14,920 nt of DNA from Halobacteriovorax sp. (GCA_002686115.1 NZAF01000102.1:1-14920), one strand, 5' to 3'. Numbered from the stretch's first letter, positions 7,724 to 14,289 are shown. Translations and numbers: made by a program. The notes: generated from the sequence alone by a model not told the origin.

Positions 7724-7785
7724 ATTTGCATAAAGACCGACTGGAATACTCCGATGTGGTGTATATCACTTTTCTGGAGTTATAT

Positions 7786-9021
7786 ATGAATTCTCTTTTT
7801 ATGCTTTTACCTGAAAAATTACAGGGACTTATTTTAAGAAAACTGATCAAAGTCGACTTACCAAAAAATAAGTATAAAAAAGTCATCTACAAGGTTGCTG
7901 AAACTTTAGATGAAAAAGAACAAGCATATCGCCTTGTCAGAAATAGCTACCTAAAGACTAATATTGAAGTCTTAAATAATAGTGATATTAACTTAAATAA
8001 GTATTTTCTCTTACCTTCAACGACAACATTTATCGCCGTCTATGAAGGGGAGGTTATCGGTACAGTTTCTCAAGTTTTAGATGTAGGCCTAGGTCTTCCC
8101 ATAGATGATTTTACTGATATTAAAGATATTAGAGATTCAAACGCTAGGGTCTGTGAATTAACTTCTCTTGCTATACATGAAAGGTGGAGAGGAGGTCATC
8201 GTATCTTTTTTCCTCTCGTCTTCTTTGCCGTTTATTATTGTTATAAAAATATTGGTATAGATAGTATTGTCTCAGTTACCGACCTCAAAGGTGGAATCAT
8301 TATGAGGCAGTTATTTGGTTTTGAAAAGCTTTCAACAGATGCGACATATTTTCATAAAGCTAAGAGTAAGAAATCAACGGCTCAAATATTAAATCTTCAT
8401 AAATTAAAAAATTATTTTAAAACTCACTTTAAATCACCAAATATAACCAGAAATCTTTATCAACTATATTTTAAGTCTCCATGGTTTGATCAATGGGATG
8501 TTCCTGAAAAGCTTTATCCTCTGGCGTGTGAACGTATCTTTTCTGTTGAAGAGTTTAATTATTTCTTTAAAGAAAAATCTAATATGTACTATCTTCTTAA
8601 TCAGATTGAAAAAAGAGTTCTTGAAAATCAGATTTATAGAGAACGAGAGGTCTTTCGAGTTCAAACTGAAGAAATTAATACAAGACAATATGATAGATTC
8701 ATCGTCAATATGAGAGGAAGTCTCACAAGGGATGGAGATGATATTGAGGTTAAGGTCTTAGATCTTGCACAGTATGGGATGCAAATCTATCTAGGAGAAG
8801 ATGAAGCTCAATTCTTTCAAATAGATGATGACATAAAAGGATATTTAAAGCTAAATGACAAAATTACACTTAACTTCTTTGCAAAAGTACAATGGATTCA
8901 TTTAAATCGTATTGGTGTGAGATTTGTCTATAGTGACAAAGAGAAATTAGATGACTTTCTAAGATATGCTAATGATTATTCTTATGAAAGGTGTAAATTG
9001 TTAGATAATAAGGCATCATAG
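7786..9021 (+). CDS. FeeM-like N-acyl amino acid synthase fused to a PilZ domain
   Basis: This 411-residue two-domain cytoplasmic protein has residues about 35-190 resembling the GNAT-fold N-acyl amino acid synthase (FeeM) family: AYRLVRNSYLKT, the hallmark FLLPSTTTFIAVYEGEVIGT, the LGLPIDDFTD segment, then RVCELTSLAIHERWRG and KGGIIMRQLFGFE. FeeM joins a fatty acyl group from acyl-ACP to an amino acid. The C-terminal domain (about 298-400) is PilZ: RQYDR (Arg300 and Arg304, the RxxxR motif) and DLAQYG (326-331, D-x-S-x-x-G with Ala for Ser), so cyclic-di-GMP binding is plausible. ATG 7786 is chosen over the upstream TTG 7726 because TGGAG lies 7-8 bases before it. Its TAG stop is the first three bases of an IS256-type target duplication; the insertion left the gene intact. 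Confidence 0.82.
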   Translation: MNSLFMLLPEKLQGLILRKLIKVDLPKNKYKKVIYKVAETLDEKEQAYRLVRNSYLKTNIEVLNNSDINLNKYFLLPSTTTFIAVYEGEVIGTVSQVLDVGLGLPIDDFTDIKDIRDSNARVCELTSLAIHERWRGGHRIFFPLVFFAVYYCYKNIGIDSIVSVTDLKGGIIMRQLFGFEKLSTDATYFHKAKSKKSTAQILNLHKLKNYFKTHFKSPNITRNLYQLYFKSPWFDQWDVPEKLYPLACERIFSVEEFNYFFKEKSNMYYLLNQIEKRVLENQIYREREVFRVQTEEINTRQYDRFIVNMRGSLTRDGDDIEVKVLDLAQYGMQIYLGEDEAQFFQIDDDIKGYLKLNDKITLNFFAKVQWIHLNRIGVRFVYSDKEKLDDFLRYANDYSYERCKLLDNKAS

Positions 9022-9026
9022 TATTT
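9019..9026. repeat. Target-site duplication TAGTATTT, left copy
   Basis: The eight bases directly outside the left inverted repeat at 9027 are identical to those directly outside the right one (10496-10503). IS256-family elements duplicate 8-9 bp. The first three bases are the TAG stop of the FeeM-PilZ gene. Confidence 0.88.
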
Positions 9027-9054
9027 GGGAGTGTAAATAATTTTGTGTTTTGAC
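9027..9054. repeat. Left terminal inverted repeat (IS256-type)
   Basis: It begins GGGAGTGTAAATAATTTTGT. Compared with the reverse complement of 10468-10495 it matches at 20 of 28 positions, with a 10-base identical core AATTTTGTGT. This form is typical of IS256-family ends as I know them. It starts directly after the target duplication and 73 bases before the transposase ATG. Confidence 0.82.
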
Positions 9055-9099
9055 TGATGAATCAACTTCTTAGTAAATCGTTCTACTAAGGAGTTTCTA

Positions 9100-9480
9100 A
9101 TGAACACAGAACAAAATGATCTTCTATTCGACCCTAAAGAAGTCAATGAAGCACTTAAGTCAGCCAATCACGTGGATGATCTATTCAAAGAAGGTGGTGC
9201 TCTCCAGTTAATTCTCAAAAAGACTATGGAGTCCATGCTACAAGAAGAAATGTCAGACCATCTTGGCTATAAGCCTCGTGACTCAAAATCTAAATCAACA
9301 TCAAACTCCAGAAATGGGACATATAAGAAGAAAGTCAAAACAAGTGCAGGACAAGTGGAGCTTGATATTCCAAGAGATCGTGAAGGCACTTATGAGCCTA
9401 AGGTGATACCGAAGTATCAAAACACTTGCTCAGACTTAGAATCTAAGGTCATCTCAATGGAGTTCGAGACTATGATATGA
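9100..9480 (+). pseudogene. IS256-family transposase, N-terminal fragment
   Basis: This 126-codon frame starts MNTEQNDLLFDPKEVNEALK. It carries the family's N-terminal blocks: LFKEGGALQLILKKTMESML (about 28-47), LQEEMSDHLGYKPRDSKSKS, SRNGTYKKKVKTSAGQVELD, IPRDREGTYEPKVIPKYQNT and DLESKVISM. Full IS256 transposases are about 390-420 residues, so the frame ends where the catalytic DDE domain should begin. After DLESKVISM the sequence changes to EFETMI and stops, so a rearrangement junction probably lies near 9460. None of the catalytic Asp/Asp/Glu residues is present and it cannot transpose. It could still make a DNA-binding fragment that affects related copies (inference). AAGGAG before the ATG is a strong ribosome binding site, so it may be expressed. 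Confidence 0.88.
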
Positions 9481-9585
9481 AAAATTAAACCTGTTAATCG
9501 TCCTGTTCAAAAAATATGGGGACGAGCTGTCTTGTTAACAGGGCTCAGTCCAATTAAATAACTACGGTGAATTTTTACATGCTCT
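9481..9585 (+). other. Possible decayed C-terminal transposase remnant
   Basis: Directly after the stop, in the same frame, codons read KIKPVNRPVQKIWGRAVLLT before another stop at 9559-9561. The RPVQ-x-x-WGRA stretch loosely recalls the C-terminal 'W-x-x-P-V-x-N-W-x-x-A' ending of IS256 transposases. If correct, the element has an internal transposase deletion and the passenger was added between transposase and right repeat. The match is short and by eye. Confidence 0.25.
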
Positions 9586-9654
9586 GAATAATTTACTTAT
9601 TTTTCTAAATGACTAGTAATAGATCCAAAAACCTGTTAACAATACTTCTATAAG
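9532..9654 (+). promoter_or_regulatory. Candidate promoter/operator region of the passenger gene
   Basis: TTGTTAACAGG (9532-9542) and CCTGTTAACAA (9632-9642) are perfect 11-bp reverse complements, each holding the 8-bp palindrome TGTTAACA. A further CCTGTTAA lies at 9490-9497. A good -10 hexamer, TATAAG (9649-9654), lies just after the right copy and 38 bases before the passenger start, with no clear -35. Palindromic copies at such a site would suit a repressor or activator; no regulator is identified. Confidence 0.35.
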
Positions 9655-9691
9655 AGATTTACACTTAAGACTTTTTCAACAGGAGTTAACT

Positions 9692-10165
9692 ATGAAAGAA
9701 ATTGCAATTTGTTTTTCTTTTCTGTTATCAATATCATTAATGGCATCAGAGAACTATAAATTTGAGACTAGTATAGTAACAACTAATACTGAGAAAATGG
9801 AATATATTGGTGATGTAGAACCTATACGAAGTGAGCGGCCCGATATATACGTGATGGTGCCGCGTCCGAAGCCTACAAAAGGTGGATATGTTGAAGGAAA
9901 AAGGATTTGGTTTGTTTCATATAAAACTCAATTAGAACAGGTAGAGACTGAGCATTGGAAAAAGGTTGAGACCTTAGTAGAAAACCTCACGTCAAAGGGC
10001 TATAAAAATATAGAAGTTTTCACTAATTCAAAAGAGGGTTTTGGTTGTGCGAAAGTAACTAGTACCTTTAGACATGAACATAGTTATCTAGAAACAAATA
10101 TTGAGAAACACTATCAATATTATACAACTGCAAGTTGTGAATCTCAAATAACTTATACCAACTAG
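9692..10165 (+). CDS. Passenger gene of the IS256-type element: secreted hypothetical protein, 157 aa
   Basis: I recognise no family. The product begins MKEIAICFSFLLSISLMASE, a standard signal peptide with a likely cut after LMA (residue 18). The mature part is about 139 residues. It contains a proline-rich MVPRPKPTKGGYVEGKRIWF segment (about 55-74), a probable amphipathic helix (about 82-104, VETEHWKKVETLVENL), and exactly two mature cysteines (119 and 149) that could form a disulfide. The alternating hydrophobic strand-like segments suggest a small alpha/beta domain in the periplasm or outside the cell. ATG 9692 is supported by AGGAG at proper spacing, and a terminator hairpin follows 60 bases after the stop, so it is a self-contained expression unit. 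It lies inside the inverted repeats of the mobile element. Expression and function are unknown. Confidence 0.78.
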   Translation: MKEIAICFSFLLSISLMASENYKFETSIVTTNTEKMEYIGDVEPIRSERPDIYVMVPRPKPTKGGYVEGKRIWFVSYKTQLEQVETEHWKKVETLVENLTSKGYKNIEVFTNSKEGFGCAKVTSTFRHEHSYLETNIEKHYQYYTTASCESQITYTN

Positions 10166-10225
10166 GTATCTTTAGCACTTAGAGGTTTGTCCTGATAAAA
10201 GATAGTTGATAATAAGACTGAAATT

Positions 10226-10272
10226 AAATGAGTGGCTTCAACTGTAGGGCCACTTATTTGTTCCTAATTTTT
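10226..10272 (+). terminator. Intrinsic terminator of the passenger gene
   Basis: AAATGAGTGGC (10226-10236) pairs with GCCACTTATTT (10249-10259): 11 pairs, one a G-U, with a 12-base loop. It is followed by GTTCCTAATTTTTT. Its position 60 bases after the passenger stop fits termination of that gene. Confidence 0.65.
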
Positions 10273-10467
10273 TAACAAAATACTTGATCATTTCTTTTGT
10301 TATTTTAGAGTACACTCAACATCAGAAAAAGTTGCAAACTCCGTTACCCTTGGAGCAATTTTTTGAAGATTATTTGAAAAATCGAGTAAGGATTATATGT
10401 AAAAAGATTTGACGATTTCGTTAAGGTACTGAAATAATGTTTATGTTTTAAGAATTTGGGGGATTCT
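10273..10467. other. Unassigned DNA between the terminator and the right inverted repeat
   Basis: I see no convincing gene in these ~195 bases. A short frame without ATG reads KLQTPLPLEQFFEDYLKNRV before stopping near 10410. It does not look like a transposase end, and no start or ribosome binding site precedes it. A small imperfect hairpin (CTCC/GGAG around 10338-10356) is followed by TTTTTT. Confidence 0.5.
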
Positions 10468-10495
10468 CTCAATACACAAAATTCAGGACAGTCTC
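10468..10495. repeat. Right terminal inverted repeat (IS256-type)
   Basis: Read on the minus strand from 10495 it begins GAGACTGTCCTGAATTTTGT. The AATTTTGTGT core is identical to that of the left repeat at the same distance from the end, 20 of 28 positions matching overall. It is immediately followed by the second TAGTATTT. Confidence 0.8.
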
Positions 10496-10503
10496 TAGTA
10501 TTT
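10496..10503. repeat. Target-site duplication TAGTATTT, right copy
   Basis: Identical to 9019-9026 and directly outside the right inverted repeat. Its last two bases form part of the TAA stop (10502-10504, minus strand) of the histidine-kinase pseudogene. Confidence 0.88.
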
Positions 10504-11287
10504 AAGAAACTTGTTTTAATGGAATTGTTATTAGCGTTTGTGCGCCTTTATTGTGTCCATCACTTTTTATCTCAATGTTGCCTTCAATCGTTTTCATATA
10601 GTTTGAACAGTATGAAGACCAAAGCCTGAGCCTCATTTCTTTGTTGAAAAACCATAGTTAAATAACTTGTCGAGATTCTCTTTTTCAATGCCAATTCCAT
10701 TATCAGAAATGTTTAAGATTATTTTATTCTCTAGAAATTCAGAAGTAATATCTAGCTTCCAGTCTTCATTCTTATTTTGTGCTTTTGCCCTTTGATCTAT
10801 TGATTCAATGGCATTAACAATTGCGTTTGATATTGTTTGAGAAAGACCTAATTTTTCAACAAAGACTTCGGTCCTTGGGCAAACTTTTAAAGTTAAGTTG
10901 ATATTTCGTTTTTCAATTCGATACTTATGTATTGTTACAATGTCATTAACAAGATCTTCTACTTTCAATACGGAATTCATTTTTGTTTTTAAATTAGCAT
11001 ATTTTTGATGTGTTGAAATAATCTCACTTTTTCTTATCGAGGATGAAGTCACCGATATTCTTATTCTTAGTCTGAAGATGATTAATTAAGTCGCGAAATG
11101 TATTATTTGCATTTATGATTGTCCCATCATTTTCTGTGAGAATAAGAGAATCAGATATTGTCTCAAAGATACTCTCTGGATAGAGCCTTTCTTTGGTAAG
11201 TTCCTTTTTATTATTAAGAAGCTCTCTTTTAAGAGTTTCATTTTCTTTTACAAGGTTTAAATATTCCTGCTTTTTGCTAAGTAACAT
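10502..11287 (-). pseudogene. Histidine kinase pseudogene (PAS fragment plus ATPase domain)
   Basis: Three leftward pieces read together as one sensor kinase. (a) 11287-11024: a coiled coil (MLLSKKQEYLNLVKENETLK) and the start of a PAS domain (IFETISDSLILTENDGTIIN), ending in a stop. (b) From about 11037, another frame: SEIISTHQKYANL, then the HATPase region with N-box NAIVNAIESI and G1-box ISDNGIGIEKENLDKLFNYG, stopped by TGA at 10633-10635 in FSTKK-stop-GSGFGLH. (c) G2-box GSGFGLHTVQT in the same frame, then a one-base shift near 10597 into MKTIEGNIEIKSDG and IPLKQVS, with TAA at 10502-10504. The rest of PAS and the phospho-acceptor His region are missing, so there is a deletion as well as nonsense and frameshift changes. 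AGGGG precedes the original ATG. It cannot autophosphorylate. Confidence 0.85.
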
Positions 11288-11420
11288 CTTACCCCTAAAT
11301 TTATGTCCTACATCTTTCTCTATTTAAGAGGTTAATTGTTTAGTAATTGTGGATTTGAGGCTAGTTTTGGCTTCTAAATTTTTGATAGCAAGTAAAATTA
11401 GTAGTTTACGCTGTTTAGAG

Positions 11421-11449
11421 TTGATACCTCGACTGTTTTACTCAAGTAT
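11421..11449 (+). promoter_or_regulatory. Weak candidate promoter of the lytic transglycosylase gene
   Basis: TTGATA (11421-11426) and AAGTAT (11444-11449) are exactly 17 bases apart and end 26 bases before the ATG at 11476. The -10 match is poor. The gene has no clear Shine-Dalgarno, so a short leader would fit. Confidence 0.25.
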
Positions 11450-11475
11450 CTCTGGGGTATGTCCGACAACGGATT

Positions 11476-12039
11476 ATGCATTTTTTTACACTAATATTTC
11501 TCTCTCTATTTTTCATAAGTTGCTCAAGTCTATCTCCTAAAAGTAAGTCAGACGCATGCTTGCTTTTAATGGAAAGAGAGGAGTGGTCTGTTCCACTAAA
11601 GCGAGCATCAAAGAAATGGGGAATTCCAGAACATACGATTCTTGCCATCATTTATCATGAATCTAAATTTATACCAGATGCAAGACCTCCAAGAAGTGGA
11701 GTCTTTGGAAGGAGAATTTCTTCGGCCTATGGATACTCTCAGGCCCTTGATGGAACTTGGGTAGAGTATATGCAAAAAAATGGTTTAAGAAGTGCTAGAA
11801 GAACGAATTTTGCAGACTCCGTTGACTTTATAGGATGGTACTTAAATCGTTCGGTGAAATATCTTGGTATATCTCCAAGAAGTGCTTATGATTTGTACTT
11901 GGCCTATCATCAAGGTAACGAAGGATATAGACGCGGCTCTTATCGATCAAAGCCTGCCATTCAAAGATATGCAAAGAAGATAGAAAGGACTGCGGTATCA
12001 TATAAAAACCAGATTCGCTCTTGTTCTTCTAATTCCTAA
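11476..12039 (+). CDS. Lytic transglycosylase (SLT domain), predicted lipoprotein
   Basis: This peptidoglycan-cleaving muramidase is of the soluble-lytic-transglycosylase type, 187 residues, a single domain. The N-terminus MHFFTLIFLSLFFISCSS is a lipoprotein-like signal with Cys16 as probable lipid anchor. The SLT signature is clear: ILAIIYHESKFIPDA (55-69) with catalytic Glu62, then SSAYGYSQALDGTW (82-95), the usual G-x-x-Q block, and YLAYHQGNEGYRRG late in the domain (family A-Y-N-x-G form). Such enzymes cut the MurNAc-GlcNAc bond to form 1,6-anhydro ends in wall remodelling. In a predatory bacterium a role in prey wall entry is conceivable but not shown. ATG 11476 is the only start that fits the signal sequence; the Shine-Dalgarno is weak. 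The neighbours are a kinase pseudogene on the other strand and an RMD1 gene 109 bases downstream. Confidence 0.88.
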   Translation: MHFFTLIFLSLFFISCSSLSPKSKSDACLLLMEREEWSVPLKRASKKWGIPEHTILAIIYHESKFIPDARPPRSGVFGRRISSAYGYSQALDGTWVEYMQKNGLRSARRTNFADSVDFIGWYLNRSVKYLGISPRSAYDLYLAYHQGNEGYRRGSYRSKPAIQRYAKKIERTAVSYKNQIRSCSSNS

Positions 12040-12148
12040 ATAGCACTTAGCCTTAGATTTATCCTAATCAAAGTGTTCATTAAAACGATTATTATTCATT
12101 ATTAAAAACAGTGATAATGCACTTAATGACTAAAAGGGTGCATATATT

Positions 12149-12919
12149 ATGAAATGTGTTGCTTATCTTGTTGCAGACTCCGTTGATATTAAAGCAATTC
12201 CAAGTGAATTAAGATTAAGAGAAGTCTGTTTTATAAGATTAAAAGAAAACCACATTGTAGTCTTTCCTTATGGTGTGATTGTCATCTGGGGTAATGGTAA
12301 TATTTCTGAAGCTATGCTCTTACTTAAGGATCATCTTAGAGGAGAGCTATCAGCAAAGAAGATGTTAAAAGATGAGTTTGATCTAGACTTTAACCCAAGT
12401 CATGAAGCAAAGCTTGTTTTTCAAGATCAGATTAACATTAAGGAACCTTTGGATTTGGAACTGGTTGCTTTATCACATCCAATCGCACAGTCTATTCGTC
12501 TTATGCAATTTGAGGATAAGCTGGTAGAAAGTATTAATAAGATTAGCCACATTCCAAAAAGCTTAGCTTCTTATGGTCGAATAAAAGAATCAAAGTCAAA
12601 AATTTCAAAAATTCAAGGGCATCTCTATCTTTTGAAAGGGAAGATTAATTTTGAGCACTCTGTACTAGATAAACCAGAGTTCTTTTGGGAATATCCAGAA
12701 TATGACGAACTCTATCATCGAATGGCCGATTATCTAGAAATTAGTCAAAGAATAAATGTCTTAGATAGAAAAATTAAAACCATTGATGAAATATTAACAA
12801 TTTTATCAGAAGAGCTTAATCATAGACATTCAAGTAAATTAGAAATCATTATCATTTTACTCATTCTTATAGAAATTGTTATTTTCTTCTTACAAGATGT
12901 TTTTAAGGTGATTAATTAG
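12149..12919 (+). CDS. RMD1/DUF155 family membrane protein
   Basis: The 256-residue protein matches the RMD1 (DUF155) family shared by bacteria and eukaryotic mitochondria. The N-terminal half has the strand pattern VCFIRLKENHIVVFPYGVIVIWG (about 26-48), matching the family's hallmark hydrophobic Y-G-x-x-V-x-W-G. A helical region follows, with LSHPIAQSIRLMQFEDKLVE (about 110-129) and the conserved DKPEFFWEYPEYDELYHRM stretch (about 172-190). The C-terminus is a single membrane helix (LEIIIILLILIEIVIFFL, about 231-248), the usual family architecture of a membrane-anchored soluble domain. Molecular function is unknown; yeast RMD1 affects meiotic division and others mitochondrial translation. 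AAAAGGGTG precedes ATG 12149. Its last eight bases overlap the 3' end of the convergent deiminase gene. Confidence 0.85.
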   Translation: MKCVAYLVADSVDIKAIPSELRLREVCFIRLKENHIVVFPYGVIVIWGNGNISEAMLLLKDHLRGELSAKKMLKDEFDLDFNPSHEAKLVFQDQINIKEPLDLELVALSHPIAQSIRLMQFEDKLVESINKISHIPKSLASYGRIKESKSKISKIQGHLYLLKGKINFEHSVLDKPEFFWEYPEYDELYHRMADYLEISQRINVLDRKIKTIDEILTILSEELNHRHSSKLEIIIILLILIEIVIFFLQDVFKVIN

Positions 12920-14207
12920 TGCTCTTACAAGTTCTGATGACTTTAACATTACAATGTGGGCCTCCTGCGAGGTACTGAAGAAAGCTACTATTCACATAGC
13001 TAGTATTTAATTTTAATCTTTTTAAAGTCTCATTAATATACTCTGTAAAAGGAGTGTAGTTCTGCTTAGGTAAGATGACTTGTTTTTCAATGAGAATATT
13101 ATTAATTGGATTGAAGGTAATAAAACGAGAATAGCCAAGAACACTTTTATCAGATGTTTTATCTATAGGTGCTAATAGAACGGGCAGTGGAATGATGCTT
13201 TTAAGATCGCACTTATCAATTCTCTTCAATGCTTTTTTAACAGTTTCTAAATTTCTATTAAAAATCTTATCCATTTCTAAGTTATAGTCTCTAAAAGATC
13301 GGCAGAGTTTAGAAGAAAAGTTATCTTTTTTTGATTCAGCTAATAATTGAAGGCAGTTGTAATAAGCATCTGATGTTTCATTTAAATAATCTTTAAAATT
13401 TATTAACTCCTCTCTTTGAGTTATGTCCATATTTATCAGATTCATGGCAAGGCTTGGGGATGGAATAGCGACAGTGAAATCACATGATTTTTGATCTTTT
13501 TTTAAAACACCTGGAAGTAAGCTAATCACTTCATCAACATGACCAGTTTCAAACCAAGAAGTATCGATGATTTCAATTTGTTGATCAGTGTTTTTCTCTA
13601 ATTTTGAAATTACTTCTTCAGAAATATTGTCACCAACAAAGAGTGTCTTATCTGTTAGTGGATAAATATTTCCCCCAAAGTCTCCTGGCCCAACTTTTTC
13701 ATAGTCAAAACCTTTTTTAAAGGTATTGAGTTCACTTATCTGACATGATTTTGCAAGTTTTGAGGATGTTGATCTTATATATTCATCAGGATAGGGAATA
13801 TTGAAGATAGACTTCCTTCCATTCTTATCTGTAATGAAAGGAAGGAAGTCCTGTGCCCAGGTGAAGTCTTCACCATGATATTTTAGAAGTTTTACATTTT
13901 TGTAATTACTAATTAACTGAGTCGTTACATGAGAGATTTCATGACTCAATAGAATATTTTTTTGAAGATCTTTTGGGAGCTGGTTTAAGATATCTATTAG
14001 AGTATGAGAATAATTCAAGTCGATAGGTTGGCCAATAATGACTGAGGACTCTTTATGAAGTCGATGAAGGAGATTACCTTTTTTAATAGTAGGACAAGAC
14101 TTAGCGCCTTGAGATCTTTGTTTCCCTTTAAGGATATCACATAGATCAATTGCATATACTTTTGTAGTAAAGATTAAAAAGATGAGATATAGGGTTTTGC
14201 TTTTCAA
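12912..14207 (-). CDS. Secreted protein-arginine deiminase (PAD) domain protein
   Basis: This is a probable peptidyl-arginine deiminase (arginine to citrulline) of the vertebrate-PAD catalytic type, 431 residues. Numbered from the TTG start, the motifs align with human PAD4: FTWAQDFLPF (Trp117, Asp120, as Trp347/Asp350), GDFGGNIYPL (175-184), LFVGDN, WFETGHVDEVISLLP (His223 and Asp225, as His471/Asp473), and GGPHCNVKV (Cys419, as the nucleophile Cys645). All four catalytic residues are present. The N-terminal immunoglobulin-like PAD domains are absent. A signal peptide (LYLIFLIFTTKVYA) gives secretion to the periplasm or outside. The start is uncertain: GGAG lies five bases before TTG 14207, whereas GTG at 14213 overlaps it; neither is ATG. 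Seven or more cysteines suggest disulfides. Expression and substrate are unknown. Separate promoters are likely for this gene and the upstream DHS-like gene. Confidence 0.85.
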   Translation of the reverse strand: MKSKTLYLIFLIFTTKVYAIDLCDILKGKQRSQGAKSCPTIKKGNLLHRLHKESSVIIGQPIDLNYSHTLIDILNQLPKDLQKNILLSHEISHVTTQLISNYKNVKLLKYHGEDFTWAQDFLPFITDKNGRKSIFNIPYPDEYIRSTSSKLAKSCQISELNTFKKGFDYEKVGPGDFGGNIYPLTDKTLFVGDNISEEVISKLEKNTDQQIEIIDTSWFETGHVDEVISLLPGVLKKDQKSCDFTVAIPSPSLAMNLINMDITQREELINFKDYLNETSDAYYNCLQLLAESKKDNFSSKLCRSFRDYNLEMDKIFNRNLETVKKALKRIDKCDLKSIIPLPVLLAPIDKTSDKSVLGYSRFITFNPINNILIEKQVILPKQNYTPFTEYINETLKRLKLNTSYVNSSFLQYLAGGPHCNVKVIRTCKSTN

Positions 14208-14265
14208 TGTCACTCCGAGGTGAATTAATACAATATAATCCCATTAAAAATTATGTGAGTAAAAT

Positions 14266-14289
14266 CGATTTATTGGGATAAATAAATCG
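14266..14289 (-). terminator. Hairpin after the DHS-like gene
   Basis: CGATTTATT (14266-14274) pairs perfectly with AATAAATCG (14281-14289) around a 6-base loop. Read leftward it is followed by ATTTTACT. It lies in the 134-bp gap between the DHS-like stop and the deiminase start. The stem is AT-rich and the T-run short, so it is a weak terminator candidate. Confidence 0.4.

Larger units (their letters stand above)
9027..10495 (+). mobile_element. IS256-family-derived element with a secreted-protein passenger gene, 1469 bp
   Basis: The limits are set by inverted repeats (9027-9054, 10468-10495) and an exact 8-bp target duplication outside both. Inside, in order: the left repeat; the first ~120 codons of an IS256-type transposase (9100); a junction and unassigned or remnant sequence; a 157-codon signal-peptide gene (9692-10165); a terminator hairpin; about 195 bp of unassigned DNA; the right repeat. 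The length is near that of a normal IS256 element, but at least two-thirds of the transposase is missing, so the unit can move only if a related transposase acts in trans. Two histories fit: an internal deletion plus acquired passenger, moved as a unit, or replacement after insertion. The boundaries are seen; the mobile-cassette interpretation is inferred. Confidence 0.8.

Noticed and set aside
8464..9167. Short frames (8464-8688, 8486-8713, 8982-9167) over the PilZ gene and the IS start
   Set aside because: They overlap the FeeM-PilZ frame or cross the IS terminal repeat, and none has a plausible start or product.
10320..10400. Possible riboswitch near GTTGCAAACTCC with a following T-run
   Set aside because: A GEMM (c-di-GMP-I) pattern was considered because of GCAAA, but the conserved flanking motifs are absent and no gene follows on the plus strand.
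10284..10412. Small frame reading LIISFVILEYTQHQKK and onward to KLQTPLPLEQFFEDYLKNRV
   Set aside because: No ATG (only TTG 10284), no ribosome binding site, just after a terminator; no family seen.
11349..11651. Frames at 11349-11540 (+) and 11442-11651 (-) around the transglycosylase start
   Set aside because: The second is antisense to the signal and catalytic region of a clear SLT gene; the first overlaps it out of frame without a ribosome binding site.
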